DNA of 64,000 nt from Halothiobacillus sp. GTDB taxonomy: Bacteria > Pseudomonadota > Gammaproteobacteria > Halothiobacillales > Halothiobacillaceae. Position 1 is the stretch's first letter, and the number at the start of each line of letters is the position of its first letter. Position numbers and translations under genes: made by a program. The DNA is taken from positions 310,001-374,000 of the forward strand of contig JADQCE010000003.1 in NCBI GenBank assembly GCA_016278265.1, given 5' to 3'. Shown here piece after piece: positions 8,244 to 16,364 of this stretch. The notes under the pieces were generated by a model. The model saw only the letters and a program-made list of their open reading frames with translations. It was not told where the DNA came from and did not search any database.

Positions 8244-9890
8244 ATGCCGCGAGTTCCCTATCAGGCCTGTTTCGAGCAGTCGCAGGACGTGCTCTTTCTG
8301 ATCGCCCGGCGAGCGGATGGCGCGTTTGTCTATCGCGAGGTCAATGCCGCGTTGTTGCGCGACACGGGCCTGTCGCGCGAGGAGATCGTGGGCAAGACGC
8401 CGCGCGATCTCCTGCCTGCCGAACAGGCGGAGCATCTCGAGACCGTATACGCCGAGTGTTTTGCCAGCGGCGAGCCGGCGCTGGTCGAATCGATTTTCGA
8501 TGTGCCCAGCGGCAATCGCAGCTGGCAGATCCAGTTGAGCCCGTTGCGCGACGAGCAGGGCGAGGTGGTGGAGTTGTTGGGTGCGGCGCGGGACATCACC
8601 TGGAGCCGCGACTTCGCCCAGCAGTTGCATACGGTCTCGCGGCAGTTGCCGGGCTTTGTCTACCAGTTGCAGTGGTCGGGCGGAGAGGACTGGCGATTTC
8701 TGTTCGTCGGCGAGCGGGTCGAGGAAATGTTCGGCGTGCGTCAGGCCGAGGTGCTTGCCGATGCCGAGGCCCTGCTCGGTCGCATTCACCCCGAGGATCG
8801 CGACCGCGTGCTGGCCGACAGCATCGAGCGCGGGCAGCGGTCGCAGCCATGGCAGGCGGAGTTCCGCATGCGTGATCGCGATGGCCGCGTGCTCTGGGTC
8901 GAGGCCAACGACCTGCCGCAGCGGCTGGAAGACGGCACGATCATCTGGACCGGCTACGTCAACGACATCTCGTGGCGCAAGACGCTTGAGGCCGAGCTGC
9001 GCATCGGTGAAACCCGCTATCGCCAGCTGGTCGAGAACGCCAACGACATCATCTACACGCTCACGCCCGACGGGGTGTTCAGCTACGTTTCGCCCAACTG
9101 GACCGCGACACTGGGCCACCCGGTCGAGACCGTGGTCGGCGCCCACATCCGTGATCACCTGCACCCGGATGATCTGCCCCGTTGCCAGGGCTTCCTCGAG
9201 CAGGTGCTGGCTTCCGGGCAACCACAGAGCGGGATCGAGTACCGGGTGCGCCACCAGGATGGTGCCTGGCGATGGCATATCAGTAACGCTGCAGCGTTGC
9301 GCGGCGAGAATGGCGAGGTGGAGGCGTTTCTCGGCATTGCCCGCGACATCACCGAGCGACGTGCCATGGAGGAGCGCATCCGCGAGTTGGCACAGCACGA
9401 TGCCTTGACCGGACTGGCCAACCGGGCGTTGTTCTTCGAGCATATCGAGCATATCGAGCACTCGTTGCGGCTGGCGGCCCGTCACGGCGAGAAGGTGGCC
9501 CTGCTGTTCATCGACCTCGACGAATTCAAGCCGATCAACGATCGCCTCGGCCATGCCGCCGGGGACCAGGTGCTGTTGACCACCGCCCGGCGGCTGATCG
9601 ACGGTCTGCGCGAGTCGGACCTGGTCGGGCGGCTGGGTGGGGACGAGTTCGTCGCCCTTCTGCATGCCCCGGCCGGCGGCGAGGAGGCGTTGTCGGTCGC
9701 CCGGGCGCTGTGCCGGTCGTTGGCCGAACCGTTAACAGTCGAGGGCCAGACGGTGGCCGTGACGGCCAGCATCGGCGCGGCCCTCTATCCGGACCATGCC
9801 ACCGGTAGTGATGCCCTGGTGCGGGCGGCCGATCGGGCGATGTATCGCGCCAAGGCGGCGGGACGCAACCGGGCTACGTTGGCCGAGTGA
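8244..9890 (+). CDS. triple-PAS diguanylate cyclase
   Basis: Predicted cytoplasmic sensor that makes cyclic di-GMP. The 548 residues contain three PAS/PAC units (about 5-120, 125-255, 260-380, each ending in a DIT/DIS motif such as RDITERR) and a C-terminal GGDEF domain (about 385-545). The active-site signature GGDEF is intact. An inhibitory-site RxxD (RESD) lies exactly five residues before it, so product feedback is likely. No transmembrane helix is seen. I chose the ATG at 8244 because longer in-frame starts run back through the tRNA-Phe terminator. It lies 14 nt before dinB. The signal is unknown. Confidence 0.9.
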   Translation: MPRVPYQACFEQSQDVLFLIARRADGAFVYREVNAALLRDTGLSREEIVGKTPRDLLPAEQAEHLETVYAECFASGEPALVESIFDVPSGNRSWQIQLSPLRDEQGEVVELLGAARDITWSRDFAQQLHTVSRQLPGFVYQLQWSGGEDWRFLFVGERVEEMFGVRQAEVLADAEALLGRIHPEDRDRVLADSIERGQRSQPWQAEFRMRDRDGRVLWVEANDLPQRLEDGTIIWTGYVNDISWRKTLEAELRIGETRYRQLVENANDIIYTLTPDGVFSYVSPNWTATLGHPVETVVGAHIRDHLHPDDLPRCQGFLEQVLASGQPQSGIEYRVRHQDGAWRWHISNAAALRGENGEVEAFLGIARDITERRAMEERIRELAQHDALTGLANRALFFEHIEHIEHSLRLAARHGEKVALLFIDLDEFKPINDRLGHAAGDQVLLTTARRLIDGLRESDLVGRLGGDEFVALLHAPAGGEEALSVARALCRSLAEPLTVEGQTVAVTASIGAALYPDHATGSDALVRAADRAMYRAKAAGRNRATLAE

Positions 9891-9904
9891 GGCCTGCGAC
9901 GGTC

Positions 9905-10984
9905 ATGCGCAAGATCATCCACGTCGACATGGACGCCTTCTATGCCTCGGTCGAGCAGCGCGATCGGCCCGAGTTGCGTGGCCGTCCTGTGGTGGTCGGT
10001 GGCGATCCGGCCGGGCGTGGCGTGGTTGCCGCTGCAAGCTATGAGGCGCGACAGTTCGGCATCCATTCGGCGATGCCGGCTGCGCGCGCTGCTCGCGCCT
10101 GTCCGGAGGTGGTTTTCCTGCGCCCCCGATTCGATGTCTACCGCGCGGTTTCTCGCCAGATCCATGCGGTGTTTCGCCGTTACACCGATTGGATCGAACC
10201 CCTGTCTCTGGACGAGGCCTATCTCGATGTCACCGACAGCTCGGCCTGTCGTGGCTCGGCGACCCTGATGGCGCGCGAGATCAAGGCGGCAATCCATGAG
10301 ACGACCGGGTTGATCGCCTCGGCTGGCGTTTCCTACAACAAATTTCTCGCCAAGCTCGCCTCGGATGTGGACAAGCCCGATGGCCTTTACCTGATCGATC
10401 CCGAGGGCGCGCCGGCGTTCATCGAGGCGCTTCCCGTGGGTGATTTCCACGGTGTCGGACCGGCCACCGAGCGACGCATGAAGGCCCACGGCATCCACAC
10501 TGGCGGCGACCTGCGCGGTCACGATCTGCACGAATTGGTCGAGTGGTTCGGCAAGGCGGGGCGGCATTATTACCAGATCGCGCGCGGCATCGACGAGCGG
10601 CCCGTTCAGAGCCGGCGCGAGCGCAAGTCGCTGGGACATGAGACCACCTACGCACGCGACCTGACCTCCCGCGACGAGGTCGAGGCGGCCCTGCCGTCGT
10701 TGGTCGAGCGGGTCGCACGCGACCTGGCGGCACGCGAGCTTGCCGCGCGCACGGTCACGCTGAAGGTGAAGTACGCGGATTTCGTCCAGATCACCCGACG
10801 GCGCACCTTCACGCGGCCGTTGTCGTCGGCCGAGGAGCTGCTCGGCGCCTTGCCTGGTCTGTTTGATGACACCGAGGCCGGTCGCCGCCCGATTCGGCTA
10901 CTGGGCGTCACGTGTTCGGGGCTACAGGCTCGCCGAGGGATGCCGTTGGGCGAGCTCGATCTCGGCTGGCAGTCGTCGGGCTGA
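9905..10984 (+). CDS. dinB: DNA polymerase IV (Y family)
   Basis: Error-prone translesion polymerase. It is 359 residues long from the ATG at 9905, where MRKIIHVDMDAFYASVEQRD matches the canonical DinB N-terminus. A GTG at 9887 in the same frame overlaps the previous stop codon and is less likely. Catalytic acids are Asp8 in HVDMD and Asp103-Glu104 in SLDEAYLD. A helix-hairpin-helix region (HGVGPATERRMKAHGI) and the little-finger domain follow. I saw no convincing LexA box in the short gap upstream. The C-terminus lacks an obvious QL-x-LF beta-clamp motif, ending instead in a Leu/Gly-rich stretch. Confidence 0.93.
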   Translation: MRKIIHVDMDAFYASVEQRDRPELRGRPVVVGGDPAGRGVVAAASYEARQFGIHSAMPAARAARACPEVVFLRPRFDVYRAVSRQIHAVFRRYTDWIEPLSLDEAYLDVTDSSACRGSATLMAREIKAAIHETTGLIASAGVSYNKFLAKLASDVDKPDGLYLIDPEGAPAFIEALPVGDFHGVGPATERRMKAHGIHTGGDLRGHDLHELVEWFGKAGRHYYQIARGIDERPVQSRRERKSLGHETTYARDLTSRDEVEAALPSLVERVARDLAARELAARTVTLKVKYADFVQITRRRTFTRPLSSAEELLGALPGLFDDTEAGRRPIRLLGVTCSGLQARRGMPLGELDLGWQSSG

Positions 10985-11051
10985 GGCGACAATGGTTTTC
11001 TTGCTGGTGACGGTCTAGGGTCGATATGCATTCGTTTATCAGGATATATTT

Positions 11052-11798
11052 ATGGCTCTCGAAGTCAGCCTGCTGACCGTCTTTATTGCGGCACTGATCA
11101 CGGCGCTGACCACCGGGCTGGGGGCAATCCCGTTGGCGTTCGCCCGGCGGGTCGACGATCGTTGGCTTGCCGTGGGTGCGGCCCTGGCGGCGGGTTTGAT
11201 GCTGGCTGCCAGTCATAGCCTGATCAGTGAAGGCAACGCGATTGGCGGATGGCGCGTGCTGCTGGGGATCGCCTCCGGGTTGGTTCTGGTGGTGCTCGCC
11301 GATCGATGGATGGACCGACACAACACGCCCGATGTCAGCGACTTGCAGGGAGCGGATGCGAAAAAGGCCCTGATGATCGTCGGGGTCATGACCATCCATT
11401 CCTTCGCCGAAGGGGTGGGGGTCGGGGTGTCCTATGGCGGGGGCGAGGAGCTGGGCGTGTTTATCACGGCAGCCATCGCCGTACACAACATACCGGAGGG
11501 GCTGGCCATTGCCCTGGTGCTGGTGCCGCGCGGTGTCCCCGTCTGGCAGGCGGCCGGCTGGGCGATCTTTTCGAGCCTGCCGCAACCGCTGATGGCCATC
11601 CCGGCCTACCTGTTCGTGAGTGCCTTTGAGCCCTTCCTGCCGATCGGGCTGGGACTGGCTGCCGGGGCGATGATCTGGATGGTGTTTGCGGAATTGCTGC
11701 CGGACGCCAACCAACGTCTTTCGCCCGCCAATATTGGTCTGGTGGTCGTGTTGTCCTTCATGGCGATGTTCGCCTTTCAGTTGGTCATTGGCCACTGA
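11052..11798 (+). CDS. ZIP-family divalent metal transporter
   Basis: Predicted inner-membrane importer of zinc or another divalent cation. The 248 residues have eight predicted hydrophobic helices. The metal-binding helices are clear: His116 and Glu120 in MTIHSFAEG, and His145 and Glu149 in AVHNIPEG. It resembles the ZupT/GufA branch of ZIP proteins by these paired motifs. A CAGGA ribosome site lies just before the ATG. No Zur-like operator was recognised, so the metal is undecided. Confidence 0.85.
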   Translation: MALEVSLLTVFIAALITALTTGLGAIPLAFARRVDDRWLAVGAALAAGLMLAASHSLISEGNAIGGWRVLLGIASGLVLVVLADRWMDRHNTPDVSDLQGADAKKALMIVGVMTIHSFAEGVGVGVSYGGGEELGVFITAAIAVHNIPEGLAIALVLVPRGVPVWQAAGWAIFSSLPQPLMAIPAYLFVSAFEPFLPIGLGLAAGAMIWMVFAELLPDANQRLSPANIGLVVVLSFMAMFAFQLVIGH

Positions 11799-11965
11799 AC
11801 TGGCGTGGCAGGGCAAGCATCACGATGTGCTGATGCTCGGATATGCGTTCTGGCTGATGTTTTTCCTTCCAAATCAGTCACTCGGCGTGATAGTTTGTGA
11901 TTGAATTTTCGCGGTGTTGGGGGCATGCTTGACTCCCAAATCGGAGCGGAACGAGGGCAGGGATT

Positions 11966-12724
11966 ATGGAACGCATCAATTCATTTGGCGCCGGCCGTCT
12001 GGCGCGTGCGCTGGCATGTTCGCTGGCGGCCGGCGGTTTGGCTCTGCCGCTGGCAGCCCAGGCGGCCGACGTTCCGGTGGCCGTCGTGCAGGATCTCTAC
12101 GAAGATGGCGGCATCGAGCACTGGCTGCCCAAGGCCGAGAAGGGTGACATCTTTGCCCAGTACGTTCTGGGTCATATGTACTGCAACGGCAAGATGGTCG
12201 AGAAGAACTACGAGCAAGGCCTGCGCTGGTACCGCGCGGCGGCCGATGCCGGTTTCGCCCCGAGCCAGCTGGCGGTCGGGACCATGTACTTCGAGGGTCA
12301 GGGTGTCGAACGCGATCGTGCCAAGGCGCTCGAGTGGTTCACCCGCGCTGCCGAGGAAGGTTACGCGCGTGCCCAGAGCAACCTCGCCGCGCTCTACCTG
12401 GGCGAAGAGGGTATCGAGCCGGACTACGAGCAGGCCCTGCACTGGTATGGCGAAGCCGCCGCTCAGGGGCATGCCGTGGCGCGCTACAACCTCGGCATGA
12501 TGTACGCCCACGGTTTGGGTCTGGACAAGCCGGACTACGTCGCGGCCTATGGTCTGCTCAGCCCGCTGGTGGAAAACGGTCACCAGGCGGCCGACGAGCT
12601 GATGAAATCGTTCCTCGGTGAGATGAACGAGGAGGAGCTGCTTGCCGCGCGTGAGTTAGCAAAGGAGTTGCGAGCGCAGGACCGGATGTTGGTGGCCCTT
12701 GATCAACGGGCCACCGGACGCTGA
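11966..12724 (+). CDS. exported Sel1/TPR-repeat protein
   Basis: The 252 residues begin with a signal peptide (about 1-34, hydrophobic core then LPLAAQA-AD). Four or so Sel1 repeats of about 36 residues follow (for example AQYVLGHMYCNGKMVEKNYEQ-type and ARYNLGMMYAHG-type units) between about residues 55 and 200. Sel1 repeats are protein-interaction scaffolds; the partner is unknown. The protein would be periplasmic. It stands alone, ends in a strong terminator, and is convergent with the cardiolipin synthase gene. Confidence 0.8.
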   Translation: MERINSFGAGRLARALACSLAAGGLALPLAAQAADVPVAVVQDLYEDGGIEHWLPKAEKGDIFAQYVLGHMYCNGKMVEKNYEQGLRWYRAAADAGFAPSQLAVGTMYFEGQGVERDRAKALEWFTRAAEEGYARAQSNLAALYLGEEGIEPDYEQALHWYGEAAAQGHAVARYNLGMMYAHGLGLDKPDYVAAYGLLSPLVENGHQAADELMKSFLGEMNEEELLAARELAKELRAQDRMLVALDQRATGR

Positions 12725-12748
12725 GAACCCCGGCATTCGATTGAATTG

Positions 12749-12773
12749 AACGGCGCCTTCGGGCGCCGTTTTT
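12749..12773. terminator. terminator with UUCG loop
   Basis: The stem AACGGCGCC (12749-12757) and GGCGCCGTT (12762-12770) are closed by a TTCG tetraloop and followed by TTT. It separates the convergent Sel1 and cls genes. Confidence 0.85.
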
Positions 12774-12805
12774 CGTGGGGCGATCGATCATTACGCAGAG
12801 GCTCC

Positions 12806-14239
12806 CTAGAGCAGTGGCGAGGTCAGGCGGGCAAGGTTCTGCGCGAGGATGCGGCCGCGGCCACGTTGTTCGTCCCACTGCTCGCGGGTCAGTCGAGGGC
12901 AGGCCCGTCGGTAGGCCTCGATCTGGTCGGCGAGCCGGGCCGCGGTTTCACTTGAATAAAACAGCAGGCCGAATTCGGCGTTGATCAGCGAGGAGCGCAC
13001 GTCGAGGTTGGCGCTGCCGACGAGCGAGAGCCGGCCGTCGCAGAGGGTGATCTTGCTGTGCAGCAGCCGGGTCGGGTGACGCCGGATGATCACGTCGGCC
13101 TCGAGCAATTCCTCGAAGTAGGATTCCTGCGCCAGTTGTACTAGCGGGTGATCGAGCGATTCGGGCAGGATCAGCTCGCAATGCACCCCCCGACGGGCGG
13201 CGGCCTTGAGCGCATCGAGGGTCGACTCGTCGGGGACGAAATACGGCGTGACGATCTCGACCCGTTCGGTGGCGGCATGCAACAGGCCCAGCAGCAGACG
13301 CTGGAGCAGTGGCTCGGGGTATTCGGGGCCACTGGGCAGGCCGACGCAGGACTCGTGCCCGGCCGTGACCGGTGCCGGGAAATAGCGTTCCGTGTCCAGC
13401 AGCAGGCCCGTTTCCAGGTACCAGTCGCCGGCGAAGATTGCCTGCAACTCCAAGACAACCGGCCCCTCGATGCGCAGCATCAGGTCCTCGTAGGACTGCC
13501 CGCGGCCGAATTTCGGGCGCACCAGGTTCATCGAGCCGGCGTAGCCGACCTGCCCGTCGATCACCACCAGCTTGCGGTGGTTGCGCAAATCGAACCGGGC
13601 CGACTTGCGCGGCAGCTTCGAGCGCGGGAACGCCCGGCCAACCGCGATGCCGCGGCGGGAAAGCCGCCGCAGATCGCGCATGTTTTTCTTCGAGCCGAAG
13701 TCGTCGACGATCAGCCGGACGATTACGCCCCGTGCTGCCGCCCGCTCCATGGCATCGAACACCGGGCGGGTGGCCCGGTCGATTGCGGCAATGTAGAAGG
13801 TCAGGTGCACATGGTCCCGGGCCGCGTCGATCTCGCGCACCAGGTCGGCGGCGAAGGCGTCCATCGAATCGATCAGGCCGATGCGGTTGCCGTCGAACAG
13901 CGGGAACTGGCGCCAGCGACGCACCATCTGGTCGACCGCGGCGAAGCGCGCCGGCAGGTTGCCGCTGCCCTGTGGCTCCGTTTTTGCTAGCCGGTCGGTG
14001 ATCGGGAGGAGGATGTGCGCCAAGTGAGCGATTTTCTCGGCGCGATCCCGTGAAATGCGCGGCCGGCCCACCAACAGGTACATCACCAGGCCGATGATCG
14101 GCAGGAAAAAGAGCAACAACAACCAGGCGGTCGCGGCAGCGGGTGGTCGACGCAGCGGCACGATGAACAAGGCAGCCAGGCGGATCGTCCATTCGGCCAG
14201 GACATAGAGCTGCGCGATCGGCGAGTCGAGCGCGTTCAT
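12806..14239 (-). CDS. cls: cardiolipin synthase (phospholipase D family)
   Basis: Membrane enzyme that joins two phosphatidylglycerols into cardiolipin. The 477 residues start with two hydrophobic N-terminal segments (about 15-30 and 37-57), then two PLD catalytic motifs: His221-Arg-Lys in NHRKLVVIDG and His394-Ser-Lys in LLHSKITLCDG, each followed by a GS-N motif. This matches ClsA-type architecture. The ATG overlaps the stop codon of the upstream SDR gene by one base, so the two are cotranslated. Confidence 0.92.
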   Translation of the reverse strand: MNALDSPIAQLYVLAEWTIRLAALFIVPLRRPPAAATAWLLLLFFLPIIGLVMYLLVGRPRISRDRAEKIAHLAHILLPITDRLAKTEPQGSGNLPARFAAVDQMVRRWRQFPLFDGNRIGLIDSMDAFAADLVREIDAARDHVHLTFYIAAIDRATRPVFDAMERAAARGVIVRLIVDDFGSKKNMRDLRRLSRRGIAVGRAFPRSKLPRKSARFDLRNHRKLVVIDGQVGYAGSMNLVRPKFGRGQSYEDLMLRIEGPVVLELQAIFAGDWYLETGLLLDTERYFPAPVTAGHESCVGLPSGPEYPEPLLQRLLLGLLHAATERVEIVTPYFVPDESTLDALKAAARRGVHCELILPESLDHPLVQLAQESYFEELLEADVIIRRHPTRLLHSKITLCDGRLSLVGSANLDVRSSLINAEFGLLFYSSETAARLADQIEAYRRACPRLTREQWDEQRGRGRILAQNLARLTSPLL

Positions 14240-15099
14240 CAGCGCTTGCCGCCACCCGAGGCGCGCATCAGCACCCGGTCCATGGCTCGGGTGGTCAACA
14301 GGCGCTTGAGCACGGCGAACAGATAGGTCGGCACGGTCACCGGGTAACGCGCCTTCGGCCGGCGCGATTCGATCGCGTGGATCACGCGGCGGACCACGGC
14401 TTCGGGCGGCAAGGTGAACGGCGCGGCCGGTCCGGGTGTTTTCAGCCGTTCGAGTTGCCGTTCGTACGCCTCGTGGTGAACCGAGTGTTGCCAGTCGATG
14501 TTGGCCTCGAAGGCCCGTTGGGCGTTGGCGCGGAAACGGGAGGTGATCGGGCCGGGCTCGATCAGCGAAACGTCGATGCCGCTGCCGGCCAGTTCCAGGC
14601 GCAGGGTGTCGCTGATGCCCTCGAGCGCGAATTTCGAGGCGACGTACGCGCCGCGAAACGCCAGGGCGCTGACCCCCAGCACGGAGCTGTTCTGCACGAT
14701 CCGACCGAACCCGGCCGCCCGCATCGACGGGATGACCTGGTTGGTCAATTCCACCGTGCCAAGCAGGTTGGTCTCGAGTTGCGCGCGTAGGGTGTCGCGT
14801 GTCAGATCCTCGACGGCGCCCGGCTGACCGTAGGCGCCGTTGTTGAACAGCGCCTCGATCGGCCCGCCGGCCGCCTCGACCGCCGCTGTCAGCCCCGCGT
14901 GGATTGAGGTCGAGTCATTCAGGTCCAGGGGAACGGCCGGGATGTGGGCGTGCGGCCACTCGGCCACGTCGTCCGGATTGCGCAGGCTGGCGACCACGTG
15001 ATGGCCTCGCTCGGCGAGCATTTCGGCGGCGCGTCGGCCGATACCGGACGAGCAGCCGGTGATCAGGACGCGACGGGGTGGGATGGCGAGGTCGGACAC
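14239..15099 (-). CDS. short-chain dehydrogenase/reductase
   Basis: NAD(P)-dependent oxidoreductase of the classical SDR fold. The 286 residues show the cofactor loop TGCSSGIG, a structural NNGAYG motif, the catalytic Ser in the VQNSSVLG region, and the YVASK active site. I chose a GTG start at 15099 because an AAGGAG ribosome site lies a few bases upstream and the Rossmann fold then begins at once; upstream in-frame starts would add a non-conserved segment across the divergent promoter. The substrate is unknown. Coupling to cls suggests a lipid or membrane-related alcohol or ketone, which is inference only. Confidence 0.85.
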   Translation of the reverse strand: MSDLAIPPRRVLITGCSSGIGRRAAEMLAERGHHVVASLRNPDDVAEWPHAHIPAVPLDLNDSTSIHAGLTAAVEAAGGPIEALFNNGAYGQPGAVEDLTRDTLRAQLETNLLGTVELTNQVIPSMRAAGFGRIVQNSSVLGVSALAFRGAYVASKFALEGISDTLRLELAGSGIDVSLIEPGPITSRFRANAQRAFEANIDWQHSVHHEAYERQLERLKTPGPAAPFTLPPEAVVRRVIHAIESRRPKARYPVTVPTYLFAVLKRLLTTRAMDRVLMRASGGGKR

Positions 15100-15133
15100 G
15101 AGGGTGCTCCTTGGATTCAGGTCGGTCGGACGA

Positions 15134-15161
15134 TTGCGCCTGAGTTCACAGCGCTTATACT
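15134..15161 (+). promoter_or_regulatory. promoter of the YccA-like gene
   Basis: TTGCGC (15134-15139), a 16-nt spacer, TATACT (15156-15161), about 50 nt before the ATG at 15211. Confidence 0.5.
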
Positions 15162-15210
15162 CCGGGGTCAACTCCGAATCACATGAATACCAGAGACGAG
15201 GTGAGGTTGC

Positions 15211-15879
15211 ATGGCATTCGAGAATCGGGCCACCGTTCAGACGGGGGTCTCCCAACTCGAGACCTACAAGGTCATTCGCAACACCTACATGATGTTGTCG
15301 CTGACGCTGTTGTTCTCGGCGCTGATGGCGACGGTGTCCCTGTTGGCCGGCGTGCCCGGCTGGACATCGCTGCTCACCCTGGGTGGCGCGTTGGCACTGA
15401 TCTGGTTCGTGCTGCCGCGCACTGCAAACTCCGGCATGGGCCTGGTGGTGGTCTTCGCCATCACCGGCCTGTTGGGTTTCGGGTTGGGCCCGATGCTGAG
15501 CCACTACCTGGCCTTGCCCAACGGCGGGCAGATCGTCATGACCGCGCTGGGCGGTACCGGCGCGATCTTCCTTGGCCTGTCGGGCTATGCCTTGGTTTCG
15601 CGCCGTGACTTCTCCTTCATGGGGGGGTTCCTGGTCGTCGGCCTGGTGGTGGTAATCGCCGCGATGCTGGGCAACATCTTCCTCGAGATCCCGGCGCTAT
15701 CCATGGCGATCTCCGCGGCGGTCGTGCTCCTGATGAGCGGGTTTATCCTCTACGACACCGGCCGGATGGTGAACGGTGGCGAGGACAACTACCTGCTTCT
15801 GACCGTCAGCCTGTACCTGAATATCTTCAACCTGTTCGTGCACCTGCTCAGTCTCCTGGGGATGAACCAGAACGACTGA
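15211..15879 (+). CDS. yccA: Bax inhibitor-1 family membrane protein, YccA-like
   Basis: The 222-residue inner-membrane protein has seven hydrophobic helices and the family's acidic motif in the last helices (MSGFILYDTGRMVNGGEDNY). In E. coli, YccA modulates the FtsH protease. The N-terminus (MAFENRATVQTGVSQLETYK) is soluble, as in YccA. It is a single gene with its own promoter and a hairpin about 60 nt downstream. Which BI-1 branch (YccA or YbhL) it belongs to was judged from motif memory. Confidence 0.85.
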   Translation: MAFENRATVQTGVSQLETYKVIRNTYMMLSLTLLFSALMATVSLLAGVPGWTSLLTLGGALALIWFVLPRTANSGMGLVVVFAITGLLGFGLGPMLSHYLALPNGGQIVMTALGGTGAIFLGLSGYALVSRRDFSFMGGFLVVGLVVVIAAMLGNIFLEIPALSMAISAAVVLLMSGFILYDTGRMVNGGEDNYLLLTVSLYLNIFNLFVHLLSLLGMNQND

Positions 15880-15940
15880 TGCGAGGGGCGCGGCTGCCCG
15901 ACCTGCTCGCCAGGCCGGGTGGCGGGCGTCAGCACACCGG

Positions 15941-15969
15941 ACCCCTTGCCTCGTGCAAGGGGTCTTCTT
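15941..15969 (+). terminator. hairpin after the YccA-like gene
   Basis: ACCCCTTGC (15941-15949) pairs with GCAAGGGGT (15955-15963) around a 5-nt loop, followed by CTTCTT. The T run is weak. Confidence 0.6.
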
Positions 15970-16024
15970 GTATGTGATCACCTGAATGTGGGCCCACTTG
16001 TTTGGGCCAAAAAGGAGTGACGTG

Positions 16025-16213
16025 ATGGACCTCTGGATGAAGATCGGCATGGCCGTGCTGCTGGGCGCGGTCCTGCTCTTCCTGCTGCCGCGGATCAAGC
16101 CGATGATGGCGGCCAGCCGCAAGGGCTCGCGCGAGGAATGGCTGGGAGTGGCATTGATCCTGCTCGCCGTGGCCGGGTTCGTGGCGTTCCTGATGAGCGC
16201 GGTCGGCAGCTGA
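16025..16213 (+). CDS. small two-helix membrane protein of unknown function
   Basis: The 62-residue protein starts MDLWMKIGMAVLLGAVLLFL. It has one hydrophobic helix at about 5-22, a short basic loop (RIKPMMAASRKGSREE) and a second helix at about 41-59. I chose the ATG at 16025 because an AGGAG site lies 8 nt upstream; an earlier in-frame ATG at 15986 is less likely. I do not recognise the family. It sits between the YccA-like gene and a chemoreceptor with its own promoter, so context says little. Confidence 0.6.
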   Translation: MDLWMKIGMAVLLGAVLLFLLPRIKPMMAASRKGSREEWLGVALILLAVAGFVAFLMSAVGS

Positions 16214-16267
16214 CGGGATGTTGGCGCTGGCCAACGCAGCGGGGGCGCGAAAAAGACGTGTGAGGCA

Positions 16268-16294
16268 TCAAGTTTTTGTCGCGCGGGTCGATAA
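16268..16294 (+). promoter_or_regulatory. sigma-28 (FliA) flagellar-class promoter
   Basis: TCAAGTTT (16268-16275), exactly 11 nt, then GTCGATAA (16287-16294). The FliA consensus is TAAAGTTT-N11-GCCGATAA, so 14 of 16 positions match with the right spacing. It lies about 70 nt before the chemoreceptor ATG at 16365. Confidence 0.8.
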
Positions 16295-16364
16295 CAACGC
16301 TTACCCACAAGAATCGCGCGGGCATCAGCCCGTCCGGAGATAGGAACGAGGGCAGGAGCAGCAG

